A stretch of DNA of 34,674 nt, from the NCBI GenBank assembly GCA_017436865.1, contig JAFSCH010000042.1:1-34674 (forward strand). The letters run 5' to 3'. The stretch comes from Lachnospiraceae bacterium (GTDB lineage Bacteria; Bacillota; Clostridia; Lachnospirales; Lachnospiraceae). Below the pieces are notes generated by a model. That model searched no databases. It was not told the DNA's origin and saw only the letters and a program-made list of their open reading frames with translations. Of the stretch, positions 25,408 to 33,631 are shown in pieces (the stretch's first letter is position 1; the number at the start of each line of letters is the position of its first letter). The translations under genes were made by a program, and so were the position numbers.

Positions 25408-26745
25408 ATGGATTTATTTGAATATATGAAAAGCAAGACCTTGGAAAAGGAGTCACCCCTAGCAGCAAGGTTGCGTCCAACCACCTTAGAGGAAGTTGTT
25501 GGCCAGTCACACATTATAGGAAAGGACAAGTTGTTATACCGTGCGATTAAAGCAGATAAGATAAGTTCGATTATTTTTTACGGTCCTCCGGGAACTGGTA
25601 AGACCACACTTGCCAAGGTAATTGCTAATACAACCAGTGCAGAATTTACGCAGATTAATGCAACCATAGCTGGAAAAAAGGATATGGAAGAGGTCGTAAA
25701 TAAAGCAAAGGATACGCTCGCCATGTATGGAAAGCGTACGATATTGTTTATTGATGAGATTCACCGATTTAATAAAAGCCAGCAGGATTATCTGCTACCA
25801 TTTGTGGAAGATGGAACGATTATATTAATTGGTGCAACGACGGAGAATCCTTATTTTGAGGTGAATGGGGCGTTGATTTCACGTTCTATCATTTTTGAGC
25901 TAAAGCCAATTGAAAAGGAAGATATTAAGACGCTATTAAAGCGTGCTGTTTATGATAAGGAAAAAGGCATGGGGTCTTTTGATGCAGAGATTGATGAAGA
26001 TGCCTTAGAGTTTCTTGCGGATTTATCCGGTGGAGATGCCAGACATGCCTTGAATGCCATTGAGCTTGGTGTCATGACAACTGACCGTAGTGAGGATGGT
26101 AAGATACATATCACAGTGGAGGTAGCGCAGGAGTGTATTCAGAAGCGTAGGGTACTTTACGATAAAAACGGAGACAATCATTATGATACCATTTCTGCAT
26201 TTATTAAGAGTATGCGAGGTTCTGATCCGGATGCGGCTGTATATTATCTTGCAAAAATGTTATATGCAGGTGAAGAGGTTGCATTTATTGCCCGACGAAT
26301 CATGATCTGTGCAGCAGAGGATGTGGGAAATGCAGATCCGAATGCGTTAGTGGTTGCGGTAAGTGCTTCACAGGCGGTTGAGCGTATTGGTATGCCAGAG
26401 GCGCAGATTATCTTGTCACAGGCAGCAACTTATGTAGCATGTGCGCCAAAGAGTAATTCGGCATGCAATGCAATATTTGCAGCAAATGAAGAAGTAAGAA
26501 GAAGTGGAAACTTACCAGTACCGACACATTTACAGGATGCACATTATAAAGGAGCAGCAAAATTGGGACACGGAACAGGATATAAATATGCACATGATTA
26601 TCCAAATCACTATGTAGAGCAGCAGTATTTGCCATATGAATTAAAAGGAAAGACCTTTTATGAGCCATCATGGAATGGATATGAAGCAAAAATCAGAGAG
26701 CATATGAAGCGGATAAAAACAGAAGCAAGAAATAGCGAAGGATAA
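25408..26745 (+). CDS. rarA: Replication-associated recombination protein A, AAA+ ATPase
   Basis: A 445-aa RarA/MgsA protein, related to clamp-loader and RuvB ATPases, acting at stalled replication forks. Motifs: SPLAARLRPTTLEEVVGQSHI, Walker A GPPGTGKTT (59-67), Walker B TILFIDEIHRFNKSQQD, sensor ATTENPYFEV, arginine finger LISRS, then the helical tetramer domain (YDTISAFIKSMRGSDPDAAVYYLAKML, GMPEAQIILSQA) and the conserved tail GTGYKYAHDYPNHYVEQQYLP. Length is normal and nothing is missing. AGAGGGACATT is the ribosome site. It is transcribed alone, followed by a terminator at 26751. Confidence 0.95.
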   Translation: MDLFEYMKSKTLEKESPLAARLRPTTLEEVVGQSHIIGKDKLLYRAIKADKISSIIFYGPPGTGKTTLAKVIANTTSAEFTQINATIAGKKDMEEVVNKAKDTLAMYGKRTILFIDEIHRFNKSQQDYLLPFVEDGTIILIGATTENPYFEVNGALISRSIIFELKPIEKEDIKTLLKRAVYDKEKGMGSFDAEIDEDALEFLADLSGGDARHALNAIELGVMTTDRSEDGKIHITVEVAQECIQKRRVLYDKNGDNHYDTISAFIKSMRGSDPDAAVYYLAKMLYAGEEVAFIARRIMICAAEDVGNADPNALVVAVSASQAVERIGMPEAQIILSQAATYVACAPKSNSACNAIFAANEEVRRSGNLPVPTHLQDAHYKGAAKLGHGTGYKYAHDYPNHYVEQQYLPYELKGKTFYEPSWNGYEAKIREHMKRIKTEARNSEG

Positions 26746-26750
26746 AAATA

Positions 26751-26780
26751 GGACTGCCTGTAAAGGCAGTCCATATTTTT
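26751..26780. terminator. Bidirectional terminator between rarA and DUF4364 gene
   Basis: GGACTGCC (26751-26758) pairs with GGCAGTCC (26765-26772), followed by ATATTTTT; an A-run before it serves the opposite strand. Confidence 0.88.
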
Positions 26781-27294
26781 AAAAAAGTTCGGACATTAAA
26801 TACTGATAAATTTTTTGATTTTTTTTCTGCCAGCTGTCGCAGATGGAAACAGCCATTTCTGCGGTAGGGACAGAGAGCTTGATGTTTACCAGTTCTACAT
26901 CCTTTTCACGGGCAATGAGCTGAGCCTCATATTCCCCGGAGGTGGATTTGTAATAATCAGCAGTAATCGAAGCTTCGCTTTGTAATTCCAGATGCTTTTC
27001 ATCCAAATAAGCATCAATATCATGGCGAATGGCATCACCAATACGATTTCCAAAATAAGAAAGAGTATCGCGCCCTTCGTCAGTAATGGAGAAATAGGTG
27101 CGGTTCATTAAAGTATCCGGTTTGATAAGTTCGGTATCCTGCAAATCAGAGATAACTTCCTGCAAAGTAAGAAAATTTGTATATTCTTTTTCCAGAATAA
27201 ATTCACTGATTTGTGCGTAGGTCAGTTTGAACTTTACCTTATTTAACATATAAAGAACAATCAATTTATATAGAGTAGATGGATCTTGTGTCAT
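26779..27294 (-). CDS. DUF4364 family protein, winged-helix-like
   Basis: A 171-aa protein of the DUF4364 family, widespread in Clostridia. The N-terminus (LYKLIVLYMLNKVKFKLTYAQISEFILEKEYTNF) and the following ISDLQDTELI and TYFSITDEGRDTLSYF resemble a PadR/MarR-like winged helix, so a transcription-regulator role is plausible. The second half is a beta-rich domain (YEAQLIAREKDVELVNIKLSV) of unknown function. AAGGAAGTGA lies upstream of the ATG. It ends at a shared terminator and follows the radical SAM gene on the same strand with a 43-base gap, so it is probably the last gene of a malic enzyme - radical SAM - DUF4364 unit. Confidence 0.87.
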   Translation of the reverse strand: MTQDPSTLYKLIVLYMLNKVKFKLTYAQISEFILEKEYTNFLTLQEVISDLQDTELIKPDTLMNRTYFSITDEGRDTLSYFGNRIGDAIRHDIDAYLDEKHLELQSEASITADYYKSTSGEYEAQLIAREKDVELVNIKLSVPTAEMAVSICDSWQKKNQKIYQYLMSELF

Positions 27295-27337
27295 CTGCGA
27301 TTCACTTCCTTTTCATGCAATCAGCCAGTCGGCATAG

Positions 27338-28297
27338 TTATAAGTTTATATTATTAGGAGTAGATAGCCTTCCTTGAAACGTTTCCCTTATTCGAAGTTC
27401 TTTATGAAGTGTATTGAGAACATTTCGCTTGTTGAGACTCCACGTTGGCTCTATTAAAAGCTCCTTTGGACCATCGCCTGTTACACGGTGTATTACGACA
27501 TCAGGTGGTAATAGCTCAAGACAAGAGATGATAATATCAATATACTCCTCAAACGCAAGAATTTCAAAACTTTTCTTAAAAAAGTCAGTTGCAAGGTCTG
27601 TATTCTTCAAAACATGGAGCAATTGAAGTTTAATGCCAAAAATCTTTTTATCACTGAGGTAACGGCAGGTAGCAAGCATCATATCTTTCGTTTCGCCGGG
27701 AAGTCCTAAAATTACGTGAACAATGACAGGCAGCTCAGCAGCGTGTAAGTGCGCAAGTGCATCTTCAAAAACAGCAAGTGGATAGCCGCGTCGAATATAA
27801 AGAGCGGTTTGTTCATGTATTGTCTGTAATCCCAATTCTATCCAGATGAATTTATCAGGAAATTGTTTTTTTAAACAACTTAATAGTTCTATAATAGCCG
27901 GTTCCAGACAGTCAGGTCTGGTTGCAATTGAGATACCAATGACCTCAGGTTCGGCTAGTGCTTCTTCAAAGAGGTATTTTAAACGTTCCGGTTCTGCGTA
28001 AGTATTCGTAAAGGACTGAAAATAAGCAATAAAGTGAGAACCTATTTTTTTGTCATGAAATAGCTTCTTGCCATTTTCAAGCTGTTCACGAATAGACGTA
28101 CCATGGCTTGCAAAATCGCCACTTCCTCCGGCACTGCAAAAGATACAGCCTCTTGTATCCAACTTTCCGTCACGGTTTGGACATGTCATACCGGCATCAA
28201 GTGCTATCTTATATATTTTTTCACCATAGATATTTTTTAAATAGTAATTAAGGGAGTGATATGGTTTGTCCCCCCATTTAGTAGGTTTATTATTCAT
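27338..28297 (-). CDS. TIGR01212 family radical SAM protein (YhcC-like)
   Basis: A 319-aa radical S-adenosylmethionine protein. The cluster motif sits in CPNRDGKLDTRGCIFC (near residues 38-55); the spacing is not the classic CX3CX2C but is the one known for this family with Elp3-like features. FIAYFQSFTNTYA, ISIATRPDCL, IWIELGLQTIHE and VIVHVILGLPGETKDMM follow the expected barrel strands. The family reaction is unknown. The start codon is 3 bases beyond the stop of the malic enzyme gene, without a clear ribosome site, so translational coupling is likely. Confidence 0.9.
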   Translation of the reverse strand: MNNKPTKWGDKPYHSLNYYLKNIYGEKIYKIALDAGMTCPNRDGKLDTRGCIFCSAGGSGDFASHGTSIREQLENGKKLFHDKKIGSHFIAYFQSFTNTYAEPERLKYLFEEALAEPEVIGISIATRPDCLEPAIIELLSCLKKQFPDKFIWIELGLQTIHEQTALYIRRGYPLAVFEDALAHLHAAELPVIVHVILGLPGETKDMMLATCRYLSDKKIFGIKLQLLHVLKNTDLATDFFKKSFEILAFEEYIDIIISCLELLPPDVVIHRVTGDGPKELLIEPTWSLNKRNVLNTLHKELRIRETFQGRLSTPNNINL

Positions 28298-28300
28298 ATT

Positions 28301-29455
28301 TTATCGCTCAATATGAGATTTTACTGCTTCAGCAACAACATCTGCAACCTTTGGATTAAAAGCCTCAGGCATGATGTTATCTTCGTTTCGTTCATTTTCC
28401 GGAACAAGATTTGCAATCGCATTTGCAGCTGCAAGTTTCATTTCTTCTGTAATCTGAGTTGCACGTCCTTCTAAGGCTCCTTTAAAGATACCAGGAAATG
28501 CTATCACATTGTTAACCTGATTTGGGAAGTCACTTCTTCCTGTTCCGACTACCTTTGCACCGGCAGCCTTAGCAATATCCGGCATAATTTCAGGAGTTGG
28601 ATTAGCCATAGCAAAGAGAATGGAATCCTTAGCCATGGAAGCAACCATTTCAGAAGTAACAATATTTGGAGCAGATACGCCGACAAAAATATCTGCATTT
28701 TTCATGGCATCTGCAAGTGATCCGGTTTCGTGATTTGGATTTGTTATCTTCGCCATTTTTTCCTGCATCCAGTTAAGTCCCTGTGTAGATTCATCAATGA
28801 TACCAACTTTGTCACACATAATAACATTGGTGAAGCCATAGGTTAAAAGAAGTTTCGTAATGGCAACACCAGCACTTCCGGCACCATTTATAACGACCTT
28901 GCAGTCTTCCTTTTTCTTGTTTACAACCTTTAAGGCATTGATGATACCTGCCAGTACAACAATAGCAGTACCATGCTGGTCATCATGGAAAACAGGGATG
29001 TCAAGAGTAGCTTTTAGTCTTTCTTCTATTTCAAAGCAGCGTGGAGCGCTGATATCTTCGAGGTTGATTCCGCCGTAAGCCGGAGCAAGCCAGGTAACGG
29101 CTTTGATGATTTCCTCTGTGTCCTGTGTATCAAGACAAATAGGAACTGCATTTACCCCGCCGAATTCTTTGAAAAGTACGGCTTTTCCTTCCATAACAGG
29201 CATTGCAGCGTGTGGTCCAATGTTTCCAAGACCAAGTACAGCACTACCGTCAGAGATAACGGCTACCGTGTTGGCTTTCATCGTATATTTATAAGCAGCT
29301 TCCTTATCCTCTGCAATCACCTTGCAAGGCTCTGCAACGCCCGGAGTATAGGCGAGAGAGAGTGCTTCTCTTGATTTTATGGGTGTTTTTGATATTGTTT
29401 CCAATTTGCCGTTCCATTCCTCATGGAGAGCAAGTGCTTGTTCCAGTATTGTCAT
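28301..29455 (-). CDS. Malic enzyme, NAD(P)-dependent
   Basis: A 384-aa short-form malic enzyme that decarboxylates malate to pyruvate with reduction of NAD or NADP. Motifs: LSLAYTPGVAEPC, TVAVISDGSAVLGLGNIGP, the metal and substrate region FHDDQHGTAIV, the dinucleotide fold VVINGAGSAGVAITKLLL and FAMANPTPEI. The length fits the bacterial/archaeal small class without a C-terminal phosphotransacetylase domain. GGAGAT precedes the ATG. It has its own promoter at 29488-29516 and leads the unit with the radical SAM gene. Cofactor preference cannot be fixed by eye. Confidence 0.94.
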   Translation of the reverse strand: MTILEQALALHEEWNGKLETISKTPIKSREALSLAYTPGVAEPCKVIAEDKEAAYKYTMKANTVAVISDGSAVLGLGNIGPHAAMPVMEGKAVLFKEFGGVNAVPICLDTQDTEEIIKAVTWLAPAYGGINLEDISAPRCFEIEERLKATLDIPVFHDDQHGTAIVVLAGIINALKVVNKKKEDCKVVINGAGSAGVAITKLLLTYGFTNVIMCDKVGIIDESTQGLNWMQEKMAKITNPNHETGSLADAMKNADIFVGVSAPNIVTSEMVASMAKDSILFAMANPTPEIMPDIAKAAGAKVVGTGRSDFPNQVNNVIAFPGIFKGALEGRATQITEEMKLAAANAIANLVPENERNEDNIMPEAFNPKVADVVAEAVKSHIER

Positions 29456-29487
29456 AGTAATATCTCCATTCTTTTTACATTCTAATA

Positions 29488-29516
29488 CAGTTTAAAACAT
29501 TTAAAATGTGTTCGCA
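29488..29516 (-). promoter_or_regulatory. Promoter of the malic enzyme gene
   Basis: On the minus strand TTGCGA (29516-29511) and TAAACT (29493-29488) are separated by 17 bases, about 32 bases upstream of the start codon. Confidence 0.55.
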
Positions 29517-29527
29517 ATAAATTCTTC

Positions 29528-29556
29528 TTCCTATTTTCAAAAAAATGGGTTATAAT
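29528..29556 (+). promoter_or_regulatory. Promoter of rho with a long leader
   Basis: TTCCTA (29528-29533), 17-base spacer, perfect TATAAT (29551-29556). This leaves a leader of about 175 bases before rho; a weak GTAAC/GTTAC stem with trailing T is at 29656-29687. Leader control is usual for rho but nothing specific is proven here. Confidence 0.5.
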
Positions 29557-29739
29557 ACAAGAACTACTACATATCTAAAAGATTCAAAAGCAGAGCAGGT
29601 ATAATTGATGTTCTATATTTGCGAATATCCCCAAAGAATATATTAGAAAGAATGTAACGATGAAGATACAAAAAAGTTACGTTTTTGAATAGGTAGTCAG
29701 AAATAATTTTTTATTATTTAGAATAGATGGAGGAAAAGG

Positions 29740-31095
29740 ATGAGAGAAAAGTATGAATCTCTTGCGCTTGCAGACTTACGTGCAATTGCAAAATCTAGAG
29801 GAATCAAGGGCACTACCGGATTGAAAAAGGCAGAGCTTGTTGAATTAATGCTTGCAGAGGATGAGAAGGATAAAGCAGCAGGTAAGGATGTGGAACCAAA
29901 GCCTGTATTTCGCAGTCCGGGAGAGGCAAAGGAAGAAAAACAGGAAGAAAAATTCCCAACAGAGTTAGATAGTGGTATTGCTGCCAATGGTATCTTAGAA
30001 GTAATGCCGGATGGATTTGGATTCATTCGTTGTGAGAATTTTCTTCCGGGTGAAAATGACGTGTATGTTGCACCAAGTCAGATTCGTCGTTTTAACTTAA
30101 AAACAGGTGACATTGTAGAAGGAAATACGAGAATTAAGACACAGAATGAGAAATTCAGTGCTTTATTATATGTAAAAAAGGTAAACGGTTTACCACCTGA
30201 GATTGCTAGCAGGAGAGCGAATTTTGAGGATATGACACCGATATTCCCAAATGAAAGAATTCGTTTAGAGACTCCAGGTGCAAGTGTTGCCATGCGTGTG
30301 ATGGATTTGATGAGTCCTGTAGGTAAAGGACAAAGGGGGATGATTGTATCATCTCCAAAGGCAGGTAAGACAACACTTTTAAAAGAGGTTGCAAAGTCAA
30401 TTAAAAAGAATTCGCCTAACATGCATTTGATTATCCTGTTGATTGATGAAAGACCAGAGGAAGTGACAGACATAAAGGAAGCTATTGAAGGACCAAATGT
30501 TGAGGTAATATATTCCACATTTGACGAGTTACCAGAGCATCATAAGAGAGTATCGGAAATGGTAATTGAGCGTGCCAAGAGACTTGTAGAGCATAAGAAG
30601 GATGTGTGTATTCTATTGGATAGTATTACAAGATTGACACGAGCATATAACCTCACTGTTCCACCAAGTGGAAGAACACTTTCCGGTGGTCTTGATCCAG
30701 CGGCATTACATATGCCAAAGAGATTTTTCGGTGCGGCAAGAAATATGAGAGAGGGCGGAAGCCTTACCATCCTTGCTACAGCACTTGTGGAAACCGGCTC
30801 CAAGATGGATGACGTAGTATACGAGGAATTCAAGGGAACTGGTAATATGGAAATGGTTCTTGATAGAAAGCTTTCTGAAAAGAGAATCTTTCCAGCAATT
30901 GATATTCCAAAGTCCGGAACCAGAAGAGAAGACTTACTTCTTACAGGGGAGGAGTTAGAAGCAATCAATATTATGCGAAGAGCATTAAATGGATTAAAGG
31001 CTGAAGAAGCGGTGGACAAGATTCTAGATATCTTTGCAAAGACAAAAGATAATGCAGAATTTGTTCAGACAGTGAAAAAAATGAAGTTTATTTAA
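29740..31095 (+). CDS. rho: Transcription termination factor Rho
   Basis: A 451-aa Rho helicase. The N-terminal RHO_N domain (LADLRAIAKSRGIKGTTGLKKAELVELML) is followed by a short acidic linker (60-75), a cold-shock RNA-binding domain (GILEVMPDGFGFIRCENFLPGENDVYVAPSQIRRF) and the RecA-like motor with Walker A SSPKAGKTTLLK and Walker B DVCILLDSITRL, the Q-loop and R-loop region PPSGRTLSGGLDP, and the C-terminal end AKTKDNAEFVQTVKKMKF. The linker is much shorter than the long insertions seen in some Firmicutes and Actinobacteria. The ribosome site is TGGAGGAAAAGG. It is a housekeeping gene at the head of the rho-rpmE block. Confidence 0.97.
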   Translation: MREKYESLALADLRAIAKSRGIKGTTGLKKAELVELMLAEDEKDKAAGKDVEPKPVFRSPGEAKEEKQEEKFPTELDSGIAANGILEVMPDGFGFIRCENFLPGENDVYVAPSQIRRFNLKTGDIVEGNTRIKTQNEKFSALLYVKKVNGLPPEIASRRANFEDMTPIFPNERIRLETPGASVAMRVMDLMSPVGKGQRGMIVSSPKAGKTTLLKEVAKSIKKNSPNMHLIILLIDERPEEVTDIKEAIEGPNVEVIYSTFDELPEHHKRVSEMVIERAKRLVEHKKDVCILLDSITRLTRAYNLTVPPSGRTLSGGLDPAALHMPKRFFGAARNMREGGSLTILATALVETGSKMDDVVYEEFKGTGNMEMVLDRKLSEKRIFPAIDIPKSGTRREDLLLTGEELEAINIMRRALNGLKAEEAVDKILDIFAKTKDNAEFVQTVKKMKFI

Positions 31096-31103
31096 GTGTT
31101 ATT

Positions 31104-31146
31104 TTGACAAAAAATGCTTGCATATCATAAACTGCTATGATATACT
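31104..31146 (+). promoter_or_regulatory. Overlapping promoters of rpmE
   Basis: Two candidates: TTGACA (31104-31109) with TAAACT (31128-31133, spacer 18), and TTGCAT (31118-31123) with TATACT (31141-31146, spacer 17). Either gives a leader of 60-75 bases for the ribosomal protein gene. Confidence 0.6.
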
Positions 31147-31211
31147 AAGGAAGCTGTTTATGTAAAAACTAATTAAAATTATTCTGATTTAATTATAGAG
31201 AGGTGAAAATC

Positions 31212-31418
31212 ATGAGAGAAGGAATCCATCCAAATTATCAACAGGCAACAGTTACTTGCAACTGCGGTAACACATTCGTAACAGGATCTACAAAGCCTGA
31301 AATCCACGTTGAAGTTTGTTCTAAGTGCCATTCATTCTACACAGGCCAGCAGAAGACTGCAGCAGCTCGTGGACGTATTGATAAGTTTAACAAGAAGTAC
31401 GGCGTAGAAAGCAAATAA
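31212..31418 (+). CDS. rpmE: 50S ribosomal protein L31, zinc-binding form
   Basis: A 68-aa L31 starting [10 protein letters not shown] and ending in a basic tail. The four zinc ligands of the C+ form are present: Cys16 and Cys18 (TCNCG) with Cys36 and Cys39 (VCSKCH). The ATG at 31212 has AGAGGTGA 7 bases upstream; an in-frame GTG at 31203 lies in that site. Its own promoters are at 31104-31146 and its terminator at 31433-31466. L31 of the zinc type can be replaced by zinc-free L31 in zinc shortage; no such paralogue is seen in the window. Confidence 0.97.
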   Translation: MREGIHPNYQQATVTCNCGNTFVTGSTKPEIHVEVCSKCHSFYTGQQKTAAARGRIDKFNKKYGVESK

Positions 31419-31432
31419 GTAACGTAAAAGAG

Positions 31433-31466
31433 GGTTGAGGTAAATTTTTATCTCAACCTATTTTTT
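31433..31466 (+). terminator. Intrinsic terminator of rpmE
   Basis: GGTTGAG (31433-31439) pairs with CTCAACC (31452-31458) around an A/T-rich loop, followed by TATTTTTT. Confidence 0.85.
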
Positions 31467-31470
31467 AAAT

Positions 31471-31559
31471 ATTAGAAAATTGCTGTAACATAGTGGTAGT
31501 TAATAAAGAATTTGCGGAGCAAATTCTTTGAGTGATTGCTGCTGGGCAATCACTTTTTT
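31471..31559 (+). repeat. Two-hairpin repeat element, copy B
   Basis: Same 5' part as copy C (AAATTGCTGTAACATAG, then TGGTAGTTAATAAAG). Hairpin 1: AAAGAATTTGC-GGA-GCAAATTCTTT (31505-31529). Hairpin 2: AGTGATTGCT-GCTG-GGCAATCACT (31531-31554), then a T-run. It is tandem with copy C, period 93 bases, directly after the rpmE terminator. Confidence 0.85.
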
Positions 31560-31563
31560 ATGT

Positions 31564-31652
31564 AATAGGAAATTGCTGTAACATAGTGGTAGTTAATAAA
31601 GAATTTACGAAGTAAATTCTTTGAGTGATTGCCGCTGGGCAATCACTTTTTT
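31564..31652 (+). repeat. Two-hairpin repeat element, copy C
   Basis: Hairpin 1: AAAGAATTTAC-GAA-GTAAATTCTTT (31598-31622), with an A-U pair where copy B has G-C. Hairpin 2: AGTGATTGCC-GCTG-GGCAATCACT (31624-31647), with C-G where copy B has U-G, then a T-run. It ends 17 bases before the DUF1385 start codon. Confidence 0.85.
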
Positions 31653-31668
31653 ATAGGGGAGAAAGACC

Positions 31669-32649
31669 ATGTCAAAGAAGAAACAAACCAGATACTCCGG
31701 TATTGGCGGTCAGGCAGTTCTTGAAGGTGTGATGATGAAAAACAAGGACAAGTATGCTGTAGCAATAAGAAAGCCAAACGGAGAAATAGATGTTGATGTT
31801 GAAGAATACAAGGGCATCGCTGGAGAGAATAAGCTTGCTAAGCTTCCGTTTATCCGTGGTGTATTTTCATTTATAGATTCTTTGGTGCTTGGAATGAGAG
31901 TAACAATGCATTCTGCTTCGTTTTTTGAAGAAGAGGATGAGCAACCAAGTAAGACAGAGCAGAGATTGTCTAAGATATTAGGAAATAAAGCAGATGATAT
32001 TATGATGGGATTTACAGTAGTATTATCAGTTATTATTGCTGTTTCGCTGTTTATGTTATTGCCATTTTTTATTTCTGATTTTCTTGGTCAGTATATAAGA
32101 AACGCAAGCGTGATTGCAATTGTTGAAGGTGTAGTCAGAATAGCGATTTTTGTTTGCTACATTGTCGCGATTACCCTAATGAAAGACATTAAACGATTAT
32201 ACATGTATCATGGAGCAGAGCATAAATGTATTAATTGTATTGAAAGAGGAAGACCTCTGACAGTAAAAGATGTGAAGAGATGTTCCAGATTACATAAGCG
32301 TTGTGGAACTAGCTTTTTACTATTTGTTGTGTTGGTTAGTGTAGTTGTTTTTTTCTTTATCAGAGTCGACAACCTGGCGTTAAAGCTGGTAATTCGTTTA
32401 GCGCTGATTCCGGTAATTGCAGGAATTTCCTATGAGTTGATTCGATTGGCAGGAAGAAGTGATAATGCTATTGTGAATCTTCTTTCAAAACCGGGCTTAA
32501 TGATGCAGAAGCTCACAACAAAAGAGCCGGATGATGATATGATAGAGGTTGCGATTGCTTCGGTAGAGGCTGTTTTTGATTGGAAAGCATATTTAAAAGA
32601 AACCTTTGGTTACGATGTAGATGATTCTTGGTTAGAGGATGAGCAGTAA
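31669..32649 (+). CDS. DUF1385 membrane protein, putative metal-dependent enzyme
   Basis: A 326-aa protein of the DUF1385 family, almost always found between rpmE and prmC/prfA in Clostridia. The N-terminus GIGGQAVLEGVMMKN is diagnostic. Two membrane segments lie in the middle (about 117-140 and 145-170). Next comes YHGAEHKCINCIERG with conserved His and Cys, RLHKRCGTSF, and two more membrane segments (about 223-255). The His/Cys clusters suggest metal binding but the reaction is unknown. GGGGAGAAAG is the ribosome site. It heads the DUF1385-prmC unit, with the next gene 24 bases away. Confidence 0.92.
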   Translation: MSKKKQTRYSGIGGQAVLEGVMMKNKDKYAVAIRKPNGEIDVDVEEYKGIAGENKLAKLPFIRGVFSFIDSLVLGMRVTMHSASFFEEEDEQPSKTEQRLSKILGNKADDIMMGFTVVLSVIIAVSLFMLLPFFISDFLGQYIRNASVIAIVEGVVRIAIFVCYIVAITLMKDIKRLYMYHGAEHKCINCIERGRPLTVKDVKRCSRLHKRCGTSFLLFVVLVSVVVFFFIRVDNLALKLVIRLALIPVIAGISYELIRLAGRSDNAIVNLLSKPGLMMQKLTTKEPDDDMIEVAIASVEAVFDWKAYLKETFGYDVDDSWLEDEQ

Positions 32650-32673
32650 TCACTGGCGGAAAGGATGTAGGCT

Positions 32674-33507
32674 ATGACATACAGACAGTTGTATGAATAT
32701 GGCGTTGAGAAGCTCGTAGAAGCTGGCATTGATGAAGCAAAACTCGATGCACGACTTTTGCTGGAATATATTTGTCATACAGATAGAAATACCTTGTTAG
32801 TTCATGGAGATAGTGAACGGAATGAGATGGAGGAGCAGTTTTATCGTATGTGTATAGAGAAGCGTGCGACCAGAATTCCATTACAACATATTACTGGTGA
32901 ACAGGAATTTATGGGACTGACTTTTCGAGTAAATCAGCATACACTGATTCCAAGACAGGACACGGAGATACTTGTGGAAGAAGGAATGCGTCATATGTAT
33001 GATGGAATGCGTATTCTTGATATGTGCACCGGTTCCGGATGCATTCTGCTAAGCCTTTTAAAGTATAGCAATGAATGTGAGGGAATGGGAGTCGATATTT
33101 CAGAGGAAGCTCTAAAGGTTGCACGAGAAAATGCACAGCGTTTGGGGCTTAAGGCAGAGTTTGTTCAAGGAGATTTGTTTGAACCAGTTCCTGAAAAGAA
33201 ATTCGATATGATCGTATCAAATCCACCGTATATAGAGACCGCTGTAATTGAAACACTTATGCCGGAAGTACGTGAGCATGAGCCAATGCAAGCACTTGAT
33301 GGTATGGAAGACGGACTTTTTTTCTACCGTAAAATTGTGGAAAAAGCACCTGGATTTTTAGGGAAAGGTGGATGGTTGCTGTTTGAAATTGGATATAATC
33401 AAGGAGAAGCAGTAAGTAAGCTTATGACAGAACAAGGTTTCAAAGAGGTAGAAGTTGTAAAGGATTATGCAGGACTAGATCGTGTTGTCCTAGGACAAAT
33501 GTTATAA
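32674..33507 (+). CDS. prmC: Release factor glutamine methyltransferase
   Basis: A 277-aa PrmC/HemK enzyme that methylates the glutamine of the GGQ motif in release factors, using S-adenosylmethionine. The helical N-terminal domain (1-80) includes PLQHITGEQEFMGLTF and TLIPRQDTEILVEE. The methyltransferase domain has motif I ILDMCTGSGCI, VDISEEALKVARENA, and the substrate-binding NPPY in MIVSNPPYIE. Its substrate, prfA, is the next gene. AAGGATG precedes the ATG. Confidence 0.96.
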   Translation: MTYRQLYEYGVEKLVEAGIDEAKLDARLLLEYICHTDRNTLLVHGDSERNEMEEQFYRMCIEKRATRIPLQHITGEQEFMGLTFRVNQHTLIPRQDTEILVEEGMRHMYDGMRILDMCTGSGCILLSLLKYSNECEGMGVDISEEALKVARENAQRLGLKAEFVQGDLFEPVPEKKFDMIVSNPPYIETAVIETLMPEVREHEPMQALDGMEDGLFFYRKIVEKAPGFLGKGGWLLFEIGYNQGEAVSKLMTEQGFKEVEVVKDYAGLDRVVLGQML

Positions 33508-33530
33508 GAAAACAAAATGGAAGATGGCAT

Positions 33531-33557
33531 GTAATTATCAAGGTGCTGAATAATTAC
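33531..33557. repeat. Palindromic repeat, copy 2 (upstream of prfA)
   Basis: GTAATTAT (33531-33538) and ATAATTAC (33550-33557) enclose CAAGGTGCTGA; 25 of 27 bases match the copy at 25350-25376, the two differences being in the loop. It lies 74 bases before the prfA start. Confidence 0.7.
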
Positions 33558-33631
33558 GATAGCATGATGCTATGCAGTGAATAGAATGTGACTGCTGAGA
33601 AGGCAGATAGAAAGAGAACGGAGGAATAGAG

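Noticed and set aside
31471-31515. Conserved TTGCTG in the two-hairpin repeat as a -35 promoter box.
   Set aside because: No -10 hexamer at proper spacing is conserved in all three copies.
31471-31652. Tandem repeats that might be a short CRISPR array.
   Set aside because: There are only two units of about 90 bases with no variable spacers, and a third copy is 9 kb away; the two-hairpin structure points to another element type.
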